The notes: generated by a model from the letters alone, not told the origin. Shown: positions 31,439 through 47,645, counted from the first letter of the stretch. The stretch is DNA of 64,000 bases from Diphasiastrum complanatum (GCA_029204225.1 CM055098.1:15768858-15832857), one strand, 5' to 3'. A program made the numbers and translations.

Positions 31439-32335
31439 TTATACATTGCTATGCCATATCAACAACTGACTGATGTGCTCTGTGGCATTCAAAATCTCCT
31501 TGATAATCCTTTGAAGGGCTGCTGATTTACATTCTAAATCAATAAAGCACGAACGCCCTTCCTCTGCTGCCTTACTCAACCGAGGATCTAGGGGTATGCA
31601 TCCAAGGAAAGGTATGCCCATCTCCTTTGCCATGTTCTGTGCCCCACCGCCAGCAACATAAAATATTTCCGTATGAGCAAAACCAGACAAAAGATTTGGA
31701 CAAGCTGCTTGCAACTGCTGGATTATCTCTTCAGTAATATCTATTTCCTCACCATGGTTTTTGACAGTTTTGGACTCAAAACTTGCTAATGGCATCTTTT
31801 CCACAACACCTAAGATGGGAAGTCCCACTTTTTTTACAGAAATTTACTTCCTTCCTCACATCGATTATAGAAACTTGTGGTGTAGTGACTATAGCGGCAC
31901 CATCAATTTGTTGCCTTTAGGTACTGTGCAATGGAAAACCTGGTGGTGCATCGACAATAAGGTAGTCAAGGTGGCCCAAAAAGACATCCTTCAAAAATTG
32001 CTTTATTAGCCCATTATTCCGTGGCCCTCACCAAATGACAGCTTTATCTGGATCTGGTAACAAAAATCCACTAGACATTACGCCTAAATTATCCTGCACA
32101 TACACTGGAGACCAGCCCAGATTGCTATGGTGAATTTCCTCCCCTTCAAATCCTAACATTCTGGGAATGCTGGGTTCACAAATGTAAAATGTCTAACAAG
32201 CCTACTTGCTTATCCAAAGGGCAAATGAAAGCTGTGATGCAACAATGCTCTTTCCTACTCCACCCTTTCCTAAAAGCACTAGAATCTTGTGCTTTATACT
32301 ACTCATATGCTCACCAGTAGCAACCAGGTCTACAA
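31439..32335 (-). pseudogene. NBP35: NBP35-type Fe-S scaffold P-loop ATPase, intronless broken copy
   Basis: NBP35 is a cytosolic P-loop ATPase that assembles Fe-S clusters for other proteins. Read on the minus strand across frames, the order matches the family: MSSIKHKILVL, Walker A GKGGVGKS (32247-32270), [81 protein letters not shown], then the 31828-31439 frame, VEKMPLASF through AGGGAQNMAKEMGIPFLG to PRLSKAAEEGRSCFID. Breaks: in-frame stops, an extra A in the A run near 31830, a lost codon, loss of the N-terminal four-Cys region, and no recognisable CxxC after VEKM, where scaffold proteins bind their shared cluster. Coverage without introns suggests a retrocopy. Confidence 0.85.
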
Positions 32336-34584
32336 ATAACCAAGAAGGATGTTGGCCTCTCTCTCACTCTCTCTCAATTGAGATGCTTTGCAACAGTAAG
32401 ATGTCAGAAAAGTATCTGTTAGAAGACCTGTGGCCTCAGAACATGCTGGGCTTGCAGCCATGCAGAGAGATGGATCACATAGACTCCAACGATTAGAAGG
32501 GTTTCACAAGATCAGACAGAAGGACAAGAAGGGAACCTCACATCTTCCAATGCCACCCAATTGTTGACTTATGTAAGACATGCACAAGGTATTTTCAGAC
32601 AATGGAGAACATGAAAGGAGAATGAAATCGATATCCGACTAGTACTCAAATTTCATGAGTGTGTCAAAACTGAATGGCAGTGAGAGACAAGACAATACGA
32701 AGAGCTTGGTGCAAGGTAGCATTCCTGAGCAGTGATAGTGGACATGTGGCATTACGTCATTGGTCGAGAACACGCCGATTATAAGCCATGGCACAAGTAT
32801 ATGAAGACGAGACATTAGAAATCTCATACTTGTAAGCACACTTTGATTGAATATAAATTATGAATGTAATTAAGTGCAAATGTTGTATATAAGAGCAATG
32901 CCCCTATGTGTGCACATTAAAAATAGGGGTACATCATGGCCCACAAAAAGGGTGTAAATGAGTTGGAGGAGTATATTATTGCTTATAAAAAGTCAACAAG
33001 TGTGGGCCTTGCAAAAAAAAAATCCAGCCATAAAACAAAATGCTTTGCCAATTCAAAAGAAATTTTCTAGTGATATTTATGCTGGGGCCAACAACCATTC
33101 AATTATGGCTCGACCTTGTGGTCAACATCATTTTTTGGCTCTTTTACCTAACTCAAAGGCTATCAAAAAATTCATTTCCCAATGCAAAAGTTGCTCATTA
33201 GTATATTGGTTAGGGAGTACCTTCGAACGCACCTATCTCTAGCATTTCATAACTTTGTGATGGTTTATACTGAGGAAGCTCGCATGTGGATCATGCCATT
33301 GGTGAAATTTGATGTTTAGGATTTCAATTTTGTGCTTGTGAAGAGTCATATACCATTTGGTTTGAAATTTGCCTGCACAACTTTTATCCCAGTCTAAAAA
33401 ATGCTCATTGAATTTTAAAAACAATCTAAATATGATTGATTATTCAATATGCAAACGACTAGTACAACTCTTAGAATTAGTTCAAAAGGAGTTTTCAAGT
33501 TGCAAGTCAAAATCAAGCCTTTGACAATTTTTTTCCCATTAGTGTTGACATTTCACAATAAGTTTTGCCCTTCAAATATGTTAATAATGGGCTTTGAGAT
33601 TCAACAAATTCATCGAATCCAACACCAGCCAATACCTTATCTAGATTTTATTAGTGCTTGCTAACATTAAGGGTCCCAAATTACCGCATAGCACCAGCTT
33701 GGAATTTGAAAGGTTACCTTCCTTTCTAGATGAAGAGTGCCATTTTTTTAAATACTTTATTTTGATTTGCTAATTCATGCTTTGCTTTCAAATAAAAAGT
33801 ACATACAAATTTGAACCCTTAAAACCACTTAAATGACAATTTATAAAAATTCAAAAAACCATTAAGTTAAGACCTATCGTTTTAATTTTCTAAGTTAGAA
33901 GTGTAAATTTGGATAAATTTTTAATTTTTTAACATCTTACTCTATAGGGTGTACTAGCATTTGTATGTAGAAATTTAATTTATTACTAAGTAGGCCTAGC
34001 ATGAAGGAGTACACTCACATGCCTCAAAGATGTCAGTGCTATAGTAGTAGGTTGAGTCATTGACGAGTAGGTGAAGCATAAGCACATGGCTCAAAGACAT
34101 CAATACAATAGTGGCTAGTGGGTGGGGTCACCTAATAATAATAAGTCACATGTGGCTCGAAGATGTCAATGCTTAGCAAATGAGGTGATTTCATGTGATA
34201 CCTCACTTTCCAAAAGACTTTAGTTCGTACATAGCCTACATGGAAGCATCCATTTTCTCAACATTTTATTTTAATTGTCTTTTTTCTCCAAGGCTTGTGC
34301 TTTTTGTGGATCTCTCTCTCTCTCTCTCATGTCCATTTTTATCTTTGTCTGTATCATGTCTTATTCGAGGGCGAGTTTGAGCATTAAAATAAATTTAAAT
34401 ACATATTTTTTAATTTGTCCAAATCACAATATTGGATTTCTTATTTTCTAACAATCATTTTAGATTGGTACTTGACTACACATTTGTAGGGCAAAGATTT
34501 TCTAGATATCTCTTAATACATATAAGTAGTGCACAACATTAAATGCTTGTTAGAATTGTGTCATTTAAGCCTTTTTGAAAATAC
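32336..34584. other. Intergenic, no gene recognised
   Basis: AT-rich sequence without a frame of known family. A CT microsatellite lies at about 34313-34329. The phrases 'ATGGCTCAAAGACATCAAT' and 'GTGGCTCGAAGATGTCAAT' at 34010-34180 form a loose three-copy repeat. Confidence 0.5.
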
Positions 34585-34766
34585 GCACCTTCCTCGATGT
34601 GGAAGGTGCAAGTAAAAACAAATTTACATGACCTTCTGCGCAGAAGGTGCATCAAAGAAAAAGATTTACCGCAAAAAAAAGGAAAAAGAAAAAAAAAAGT
34701 TTTCACGTTGTGGAAGGTCACGTCCTCGACCATTCCGCCTTGGGAAGGCCCCTCAGCCGAAGGCGG
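34585..34766. repeat. Cluster of perfect hairpins
   Basis: GCACCTTCC/GGAAGGTGC (34585-34609, 9-bp stem), the 18-base palindrome ACCTTCTGCGCAGAAGGT (34631-34648) and CCGCCTT/AAGGCGG (34735-34766, 7-bp stem) lie within 180 bases, with an A-rich stretch between. Confidence 0.8.
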
Positions 34767-34979
34767 TAGCCCTAGGCAAAAGGCCCCTCTCTAGCGGAAC
34801 AAGGTCAGAGGATGATGTTCCCTTCCCCCATTTACACGTGGAGTTGTTTGGGCTCGGCCTAATCATTGGGCACCATGTGATGAGGCTGCTTGGAGCTGCT
34901 CCGCACCGCATTTTCGAGTGCTTGTAATTAAAACTTGACTCGTTGGGTGAGAGGTTTTTGAGTACCTTGAAATGCACAT

Positions 34980-36232
34980 GAATTTAAAATTTCACTAGCG
35001 CACAACATGGGGGACAGATTTTTGCACTCTGCACAAAACACTTCAAACGAACGTGTTTTCCTCTTATAGAGCAAAACAAAATAGGAATTGTGCTTATGGG
35101 ACTATGTCCCAGCGCTCATGAGAGCCCTGAAAAAGAAGAAGCAGGATACGAGGTTTATGTCAGCAAAGAAAGAAAAGAGCATTCGATCATTCATTAGAGC
35201 AGAAGCAAATGGAAGAGAAAGAAGAAGAATAGACGAGGCGGCAGCATCAGCAGCATCAGCAGCGAACTGGAGTAGCGATCCTGTTGATGTTGATGATGAT
35301 GTTGTTGTTGTTCCTGTTTTGTTTTATGTATGTCTGTCTGAGCACAAAAGGATGGCTAGGTAGATAGATCGAAGAAATTGGATGGATGGTGCTGTTTTTG
35401 GTTGTGAATCAGACTCGTTTTGTAGATCCAGGCTTAGCGAGCTGTGTAGAGCTGCTGTGCCGAGATTGGATCTTTACGTTATGTTGTGTACAGCATGTAG
35501 ATGCGCTGCGTCTCTGAAGAAATAGATTTTGACTTTACCTGCGTTTGTCTGTACTGATTCTTGAATGAAATAAGCAGTGGCTTGTGAGAGTCTCTGATGC
35601 TTCTGCCGTTTTTCGAGGCTCTTTAGTGCCTTTTTGGATTCCTTTTTGTATTTCATCATTGTTACTCTTAAGCTAGGTGAAGATTGTGTGGATCGGGAGT
35701 TTTTAAGGTACAGAAAATATTTCAAGGTTGAGCCTATCTAGGCCTTAGACTTTCCATAGATCTCCTCACTCTCAAATAAATTTCGTCGTTGTTCCTTAAA
35801 ACTAGGCATATATTCCTCCAGGAATGATACTCTGACGTATATTTGCCATTTTTGGAGGGTGTTGTAAGGATTCGGACGATTTTGGAGGTTTTTGAAACGT
35901 TTAACATATTCCATCTCTGTTCTAAAGGTTGTATTTTCATGTACCTGCGGATTCTTTTATGAGCACTTGCGTCGCCTTGCGATTTGTTTGGAGAGTGACT
36001 TTCAGAAAGCTCTCCCAAACTTCTACTGTCTATAGATAGATAGGCACTTGCCTTTATTAGAATGAATCCTTAACACATGTGGAAGCTGTTTGAAAGCTAT
36101 CCTAGCCATCATCTTGATTACCATGATTTCTTCACAGGGATTGAATCTCTTCGAAAGCTAAGTGCTCATGCTATTGAAGATATTGGCCGCATCTAAACCT
36201 AATCTTTGGTCACCATTTTCTAAAATTTGTAC
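34980..36232 (+). promoter_or_regulatory. Upstream region of the F-box gene
   Basis: It probably holds the promoter and a long 5' UTR of the F-box gene. A frame at 35088-35363 contains GCAGCATCAGCAGCATCAGC and GTTGATGATGATGTTGTTG trinucleotide runs, with no recognised domain. Transcript-leader or chance coding cannot be told apart. Confidence 0.35.
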
Positions 36233-37024
36233 ATGGCTAAGAGGAACTGTAGTTTTACTCGTTCGTCTAGCAGAGAGAATGGAAGCCCCCAATCTTTTGA
36301 TCGCATTCCTGAAGATGTACTCATCAACATACTGTCGAGGCTGGAAGATGATCCACGGCACCTTGCTCGACTCGCCTGTGTCTCTCACAGATTGTTCATA
36401 GTCATCACAAGCTGCTGTTGGAAACTTCGCTGCATGAAATTGCTGCCTACATTGGTTTCAGAGCTTGTGCAAAATGCGAACAACCCCTGCAATATTGAGG
36501 CAGGAGAGCCACCTGGTGGATGGGGCTCCCTGCAAAAGCTTTTGTTATGCTGTCCAGGCCTTTGGCATGCTGGGGTTCTACTAGAAACCTGTGATTTTGC
36601 GCTGGATCAAAAGCTAGGGTGGGGTGAGGAATGGCCTCATCTAGCCAGTGAAGTGTCAACCCTTTCGAGAGAGCAGGGGACGAAGCTGCTGGCAAGCAGG
36701 TTTCGTGCAGATATCTTGTACATTTGCGACTGGTCTGGGTGTGTGCATACAAGGGAAGAGAGGAAGTACAAGCTATTTCGGGGTGTGTTCAAGAATTTCA
36801 AGAACACTCATGTTTGGAGAAATCTGAATGAATTGAAAGCAAAGAAAGTAAACGTTTGCTGTGCATTTTGTTCCTCTGCATCAACGTGGGACATGGTGAC
36901 GTCCTTTTGCTTGAGGAGATCCTTCGAATACCACGATGATGGAGAGCCAGTTGTTCGTGCTTTTGTCTGCGAAAATGGGCATGTTGCAGGTGCGTGGACT
37001 GATCGCCCAACGCACAATTATTGA
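36233..37024 (+). CDS. EDL: EID1-like F-box protein
   Basis: An intact single-exon frame of 263 residues. F-box proteins of the EID1/EDL family are substrate receptors of SCF ubiquitin ligases; Arabidopsis members act in phytochrome A signalling (EID1) and abscisic-acid or flowering responses (EDL3). Seen: a Ser-rich N-terminus, an F-box at about residues 22-62 (FDRIPEDVLINILSRLEDDP, HLARLACVSHRLF), a conserved CPGLWHAGVLLETCDF segment, WSGCVHTREERKYKLFRGVF, and the family C-terminus DDGEPVVRAFVCENGHVAGA at about residues 236-255. Length fits the family (about 250-340). The ATG at 36233 is used; the codon two before it is TTG, not ATG. No frameshift or stop is seen. The product probably acts in the nucleus. 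Confidence 0.88.
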   Translation: MAKRNCSFTRSSSRENGSPQSFDRIPEDVLINILSRLEDDPRHLARLACVSHRLFIVITSCCWKLRCMKLLPTLVSELVQNANNPCNIEAGEPPGGWGSLQKLLLCCPGLWHAGVLLETCDFALDQKLGWGEEWPHLASEVSTLSREQGTKLLASRFRADILYICDWSGCVHTREERKYKLFRGVFKNFKNTHVWRNLNELKAKKVNVCCAFCSSASTWDMVTSFCLRRSFEYHDDGEPVVRAFVCENGHVAGAWTDRPTHNY

Positions 37025-37252
37025 GATATTTTCCATCCAACCATCGCTAGGTCAACAGCAGTAGATTGCGGTCAAGCGTTTAGCAAATAGGGTTTTTCAT
37101 GCTTCTTGTTAGATGCAGACAGCTTTCTGCTAAAGCCATGTGCTCTGCATCAAACATCATTTGTAAAAGATTCATTGATGTGGTCAAGACTATCAACCTG
37201 TGATCAAATGATTGGTGTATGCTATCTGCACACATGCACCATGCAATTGCTC

Positions 37253-37268
37253 TGTGTGTGTGTGTGTG

Positions 37269-37298
<30 letters not shown>
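37253..37298. repeat. Compound microsatellite (GT)n(CT)n
   Basis: About 24 bases of GT repeat pass directly into about 22 bases of CT repeat, 230 bases after the F-box stop codon. Confidence 0.95.
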
Positions 37299-37299
<1 letters not shown>

Positions 37300-37549
37300 A
37301 ACACATACATACACACAATGTACAAAATCCAAATACAACTCTAGAAGCTGAGACAGAATTGATATGTGAACTGAGTCCTTCTCTAGCTAAGTTAAGGTAA
37401 TATCATTGTAATTGCATATTTGCTACCGCGCATACTCATAAATAGTAAGTGCCACTTTTCATATATCAAAATGAAGGTAAAGAAGAAGGTAGCAGTTTAT
37501 TTTCTGGATGTGTTGACTCCATGAAATTAAACTCTGTGAGTTTGCATGC

Positions 37550-37552
<3 letters not shown>

Positions 37553-37611
<59 letters not shown>
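37553..37611. repeat. (GA)n microsatellite
   Basis: About 59 bases of uninterrupted GA. Confidence 0.95.
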
Positions 37612-37613
<2 letters not shown>

Positions 37614-37868
37614 GTGGTGGCTCTATCACCGGGAGGTGCTGCGCCCCCTCTACTTGCCGTGGAAGCTTGAGCGGCCACATGCATGATTAGAGAGATGCAG
37701 CAGCAAGAAGCTGCAGCAAAATAGTTGATCAATGCGAGGGAGTGCTTATCCCTGGTTAGGTCACAGCTCCAAGGGAAGTGTACAGTAGATGCAGGTTTCT
37801 GCCTCTTTTGCCTGCAGCACATTGCTCCTTCCACTTCCCCAGCATGCTGCACATCATGTGCATGTGAG

Positions 37869-37871
<3 letters not shown>

Positions 37872-37906
<35 letters not shown>
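37872..37906. repeat. (GA)n microsatellite
   Basis: About 35 bases of GA, the third dinucleotide array within 650 bases downstream of the F-box gene. Confidence 0.95.
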
Positions 37907-37910
<4 letters not shown>

Positions 37911-39162
37911 TGCAACTTTATCTTGCTCTTTTGCAGCATTGGTGATCCATTTTTTCCTCGTTAAAGCAGCGTCACAGTTGTGAATTAGCAGCATATTTGT
38001 ATTTCAATGTTTACCAGCAAGCTGAGAAATAGATCTATTGGTTGAATATGATAGAGAATGGTTCTTGTTAAATTTGTGGTGCATTTTGCCCATCGCTTAT
38101 GATATTTAGTTTGGTTTTGTGCAAGTTGAAGCAATGAAATGTGAGTCTCTTTTAGTTTCATATGATGAAGATCGATTAGCTTTGCTCTTTAATGATAGCC
38201 TTCATCATGACCAAATCTGTTTTGCACCTTTAAAAAATTATAAAGACTTTTTGTATATGTGATCTGCAATGAAGATCACTCTTGGGAGTTGACAAGTGAA
38301 TAGGATGTAGTAGCATTTGGTCCACACTATGCATGATGGAGTGATTGTTAAGACTTTGTCAGTGGGTTGCATAAGGTTAAGAATCAATTGTCCCCTTTGT
38401 TTTGCGAGATACTATCCTATACATCACAATGACTTTTGTTTATGCCTTAGTAGCGAATATGTAGTTATCCTTTGAGATCTTGTTCCGAGTTACAAATTTC
38501 TTCTATGTTTAGTGCTACATTTAATCCACCTATTTGCTTTTTAGTCAAGAAAACTTAAGTATTGAATTGTACATTTCCTTGTTGTACTCCAGTTGATTGA
38601 CTTTGTTCTCTAGTGTGTTGTTTGTGCAAGTTTTTGAAAACTGATGTGGACATATGTTTGATGGAGTAGTTGATTTAAGGCTTTGTAGGGGGACTTGTTA
38701 AGGCTGAAGATTGCATTTATCCTTGTTACGTGAGTACAATTCTAGACATGACTTTGATATCTTTTTGGGGGGTATTCCCACATGCGCAATTCTCATTTGA
38801 GATCTTTGTCCAAGTTGGGCAAGGTGGTTTATTGTGATTCTTTTGTATCTCTAGGGGTGTATTGTAGTTAGTTATTGATTGAGCTTAAGTGAAGTCTAAA
38901 GCTTCTTTTTTATTCTACAAGGGAATGGAGACTTTATTTGATTGGTTTTGATTCGAATTGCTAGCCTTCATCATGCCCTTCGCTTTCAAAAGAGTGATGG
39001 GAACTTGCTCAAGAGAGGAACTATGCTATCTTGAGCAAGTTGGAGTGATGAAATATGGAGTTTTCTTATTCCTCTACAAGGAATTATAAACTCCACTTAA
39101 TTGGCTTTGCTCTTTAGTTTTGTACTTTTTTATAATTGAGTCTTACCTTCAACTTTCCAATG

Positions 39163-39338
39163 TTTGAAGAGTGCATAACTCTTTTGCCGTGTCAGTGGCT
39201 ATGCCAGACGTATTATTGATTTATTTGTTCATGTATAAGTAAAACGCGAGTTTGAAGAGTGCATAACTCTTTTGTCATGTCAGTTGCTATCCCAGGTGTA
39301 TTATTGATTTATTTTTTCATGTATAAGTAAAACATGCA
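39163..39338. repeat. 88-bp tandem duplication
   Basis: Unit 39163-39250 starts TTTGAAGAGTGCATAACTC and ends AAGTAAAACGCGAG. The copy 39251-39338 differs at roughly ten positions, all single-base changes in the parts compared. Confidence 0.85.
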
Positions 39339-39444
39339 ATTCTTTGAGATTTTTATCCATAGAAATTTTGAGCAAGCAAAATGAATGCGATCAAATGAGA
39401 CAGAAGAGTACTTATGTGTTGGTTTCAAAATCATATTTTTAGTC

Positions 39445-39770
39445 AAGCATGAAAAAAGAGGTGCATGGTTATTGCACTAGGTGCCATACTTGTTAGACTA
39501 AAAGATCTAACAAAGGTAAGGCGGGTGGATTGTTGAATCCAAGAGAAATTCCAACTGGCCAGTGGGAGAATATTTCTATGGATTTTATTACTCCTCTCTT
39601 GGTGAGAATGAGAAAGCACGATGCCTTGTGGATGACCATGGATTATCCCACAAAGATTTTTCCCTTTATTCTTACAAAGCTTATGGTCACGTGTCCATAA
39701 TTGGTGGATGTCTTTGTGGGATTTCTTTTTTGGTTGGATGGAAGATAACTTCGGAGTAAGTAGGTTTTTT
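39445..39770 (+). mobile_element. Ty3/gypsy integrase fragment
   Basis: The plus strand reads KAGGLLNPREIPTGQWENIS then MDFITPLL and HDALWMTMDYPTK. This is the zone linking the zinc-binding and catalytic domains of a chromovirus-type integrase (compare the [20 protein letters not shown] region at 17350-17430). Frames break on both sides. Confidence 0.7.
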
Positions 39771-39778
39771 AAGATGAG

Positions 39779-39830
39779 TTTTTTTTTTTTTTGATTTTTT
39801 GATTTTTTGATTTTTTGATTTTGTGATTGA
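39779..39830. repeat. T-rich GATTTTTT tandem repeat
   Basis: A T run of 13-14 is followed by five copies of the octamer GATTTTTT. Confidence 0.85.
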
Positions 39831-40001
39831 CAACAATGAGCCATAGAGGGAGACTGTAAATTCTAAGGGACCGATTTTTGCAAACTTAAAGAAAATTTCA
39901 AAATACTTTAATCAAGTACATGAATGGAAAAATAAAAATACTGAAAGCAATTCATTCATGTCAGACATCCATATCAGACATGATGAGGGGTCAAGATGAA
40001 G

Positions 40002-40003
<2 letters not shown>

Positions 40004-40097
<94 letters not shown>
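40004..40097. repeat. Long (CT)n microsatellite
   Basis: About 94 bases of uninterrupted CT. It sits exactly where the copia-like sequence to its right ends. Confidence 0.95.
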
Positions 40098-40099
<2 letters not shown>

Positions 40100-40129
40100 G
40101 CCCGCACCGGTATCTGCTTTGACCTCATA

Positions 40130-41512
40130 ATCATCATTTATCTCAATTGATTTTGTATATGGAATAGTTTGTAGAGTTATATCATTCACTAGGCTCTAGA
40201 AGGAAAGCACTAATTGTTCCCATCTTTCTAATGAATACTACAAACAAATAATGGTTTTGATTTGAACCTAGAAACTCACAAAGGTCTCTCTTGTCTTGAT
40301 TGCCTCATATTTGGCTTCTAGCCCACTCAATGGACTTCTAGCCACGGTTCTAACACTCCCTCACAAAGATGAAATGAAAATAAGATGAGATTCTATCGAA
40401 GAAGAATCAAATCAACTCAATTTTATCAATTTTTGGACAAGAAATGGCTAAAAACTTGCTCCTCCTCCTGATGGTTTTTCAAGACCGGTTATTCACTTTA
40501 AGAGGGCTTGATCCTAGCCTAAATTAATTAGATTTAATGACACAGAGTCAAATCTGGTCAAGCTTTTCCTAAATTTAGCACCAAAAAACTCATCAAGATC
40601 AATCATTATGAAATTCTATGGATCTAATGAAAAATGGAAATTATTTTGAGGTTCAGACTCGTCCACATGTGTGAACCTAACCCTAATCTAATTTGATCCA
40701 CAAATCTCCACTCTTACATCCAATTTTTAGTAGGCCTTCCAATACTAGCTTTTTGCACCAAAAACTTGCTAATTTTGGATTGTACACATGATTAATGATT
40801 ACCTCTTGTACCTCGCTCTGATACCATGTCAAAGTATAGTACTTTGGACCTTACTTGAGCCTATTAATGACTCACAAGAGGGATTTTTTGATTGACTACC
40901 TATTGAATGCAAACTAGACACAAAAAATTGAGATCTAGATTGACAATTCTACATACATCAAGCAAGAGCAATCTAAAATCATTAACCAAAGTGAAGATCA
41001 ACCCACACACGTGGTACAATCCTCATTACGGCCTGTAGACAGCAAGTGAAGTTTAGAACACTTAGTTTTTGTTTAGATGCAAAGAGAACAAAGTACATAG
41101 TGTAGAAGGTCGAGTCTGCCAATGTGCTCTAAAAAATATTCTAAGGCATTACTATGGAGAGATGATGATACATAGAAAACCTTTTCCCCACCTCAAGTTA
41201 GGTGAAAATCTAGTATGTAATAAGGAAGATGATTGAGTCTTCTTGACCTCATTTTACATTCTAGCCTCATCCCTGAGTTTTGCCATGTTGTTGGCTAGAT
41301 GGATCAACCTACGCCATAAATCTATGGATTTGGTCCTATAATGTAGGAACCACTACCAAAAAAACTTGACCAACTCTATAAACATGATCTAACCTACTCT
41401 AGTATAGATTCCCACGTGGAACCATGGCCTCACACGTGTGGGACCCACCAATATGCATATTTACATGGTTTAACACAACTAGTTTGCCAATTTAGGCAAT
41501 TTTTCACATATC
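40130..41512 (-). mobile_element. Copia element C relative: leader, primer site and LTR
   Basis: Sequence 40150-40815 matches the leader of element C at 29740-30590 (for example AACTCACAAAGGTCTCTC and CACTCCCTCACAAAG). The primer site CTCTGATACCA is at 40816-40826. The LTR from TGTCAAAGTATAGTAC at 40827 matches 30602 onwards until about 41512. Coding sequence is absent. Similarity is moderate, so this is an older insertion. Confidence 0.75.
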
Positions 41513-45876
<4,364 letters not shown>

Positions 45877-46000
45877 GCAAATGTCTTGGGCTATGATCTG
45901 AAGTCCGTGTTACACTTATATCAGTGTAGTATTGTAGCGCAAATGTCTTGGGCTATGATTTGAAGTCCGTGTTACACTTATATCAGTGTAGTATTGTAGC
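45877..46000. repeat. Near-perfect 62-bp tandem duplication
   Basis: Two adjacent copies starting GCAAATGTCTTGGGCTATGA and ending GTAGTATTGTAGC differ at one base (ATC versus ATT), so the duplication is young. Confidence 0.95.
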
Positions 46001-46129
46001 TTATTCAATGAATGATCTTTTTTTATGAATCATTCTAAACATCTGACTAAATCTATGTATGAATGTCGCTCTACTCTTTCTTTCTTTTTAAATTTCTTTG
46101 CATTATCTCTGCCAATAGGTTCAAGGTTT

Positions 46130-46760
46130 CAAAATTAGGATTCAGGATTTTTAATGCTCATTCCACATTGCTATTGACAGCTCATAGAATCGCCATGGTA
46201 GTCTCTGACCAAGAAAAGTGACTACCACCAAATTGAAACACATACCTTGTGGTAGATCATCGATTATCACAGTTACCTATCCAATCCACATCAACATGGC
46301 CTCAAATATCATGTAGATTCTTCTCTCTTTTGTACATTGAACCTAGTCAAAATTTTTCTTAACATATCTCAAGAGGTGCTTAGTTGTCTTCCAATTTACT
46401 TCAATATGTGCTGCCATAGTCGTGGTGAGATAAATCAAGCTTCCTACTAGCTACCTACACATAGTAGCATAAAATGGCTAGTCACTCAAATAAGAATATT
46501 CACTAGCTTAAAATTTTGTAGCTTGAACTTCTGCAACAACTCTTTGACATATTTAGCTTGTGTCAAACCTACTTCATGCACTTTCGCCACACTTTGACTC
46601 CAAGACAATAATGCATAAGGTTAGGATCAATCATCTCACATTGATTTTGTAGATCTATCTTGATAATTTCCATTGCATCTTGATTATTTTTCGTAATAAT
46701 CAACATCAACACATAGAGCAAGATAAAATACATCTTTAGGGAATAAGATATAGAGATTAG
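46130..46760 (-). mobile_element. Highly decayed Ty1/copia RT end and RNase H
   Basis: On the minus strand, broken frames give QAKYVKELLQKFKLQNFK (about 46555-46505), then VNWKTTKHLLRYVKKNFD (about 46400-46345), then QGMCFNLVVVTFLGQR (about 46250-46205). Order and spacing match the region after the RT catalytic box into RNase H of copia elements (SKYI.DLLKKF, W..VKR.LRYIKGT, S.SGYVF). Many stops are present. Confidence 0.65.
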
Positions 46761-47595
46761 GATCTGCGTGTGTTCTCAACATCTCCTTAGATCGAACTAT
46801 GCATCAATCCTATTGTACCATGCTTGGGATCAAATTAGTTGAATTTGTATATCAAACAAAGCATACTTCTGTTATCATTGTCATCATCGTTTTCTAGGAG
46901 TCCTCTTTCTGTTATGCTTCTTGCCTTTCTTGCGTTTAACTGAAGGATTTAGCATGCCTTGACACCTTAAGAAGATCTTATCATCTGTCAAACTTTGACT
47001 AGTGTCTTTATTCACGAGTCTTTGAGCATAAGCCTACCATTTATGAATTTAAATCAAAAGAACACGATCATAACCACATGCTATTTCTTAACTCCAGTAT
47101 CGATAGACTTCTAAGTGCTAAGCCATCATCCTAATACAGATGGTTGAAGGTGATGGCACGATGACTCCTCACATTAACAAAGTGAAGATTCTGATTACTA
47201 CTAAAATCAAAATGAGGATGGTTATTTTGTCCATCAAACTTCTCTATGATGTGTAGATTGTGTCCTCAAGTGGACCCAAAATCCCCTAGAGAATAATCAA
47301 CAACAAATTTGATGAATCAGAAATAATAATGAGAATTTGAAGCAAGTAAAATATATGTCATTGATTTACATAGTAGAAATTACAAGGGCAAGCCGTATAT
47401 GTGCATGTAAATACAACAATTTATCTATTTGCATGTTATATGCTAGAATTCATTCAAATCAACCAGCTAAAACTAGCACTTATGAGGCCTACTATACAAC
47501 AACATACATCACTCAACTCTTGCCTTGTTCCTCTTTTCTCACAAGAGACATCTTCTATACATAGGGCATGGTTTTTTTTGTCTCTATGTGTGTAT

Positions 47596-47645
47596 CCCTT
47601 AGCTTGGCCCGACCATTTTACTCTATTCTTGGGTCAAGCTAAGGG
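47596..47645. repeat. 15-bp stem hairpin
   Basis: CCCTTAGCTTGGCCC and GGGTCAAGCTAAGGG pair over 15 positions with one C/T difference (a G-U pair in RNA), around a 20-base loop. Confidence 0.85.

Larger units (their letters stand above)
37025..39440. other. Intergenic, microsatellites and dispersed repeats
   Basis: No gene recognised. At 38.06-39.1 kb three loosely related blocks (about 38090, 38580 and 39000) share phrases such as AAGTTGAAGCAATGAAATGTGAG and TGAAGATTGCA with 25.7-26.1 kb. Long Glu-Arg or Leu-Ser frames here are translations of GA/CT repeats. Confidence 0.5.

Noticed and set aside
37449-37983. Frames with long Arg-Glu or Leu-Ser repeats
   Set aside because: They are translations of GA/CT microsatellites, open on both strands.
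39920-40189. Frames across the 94-base CT array
   Set aside because: Same cause: pure dinucleotide repeat with no flanking coding signal.
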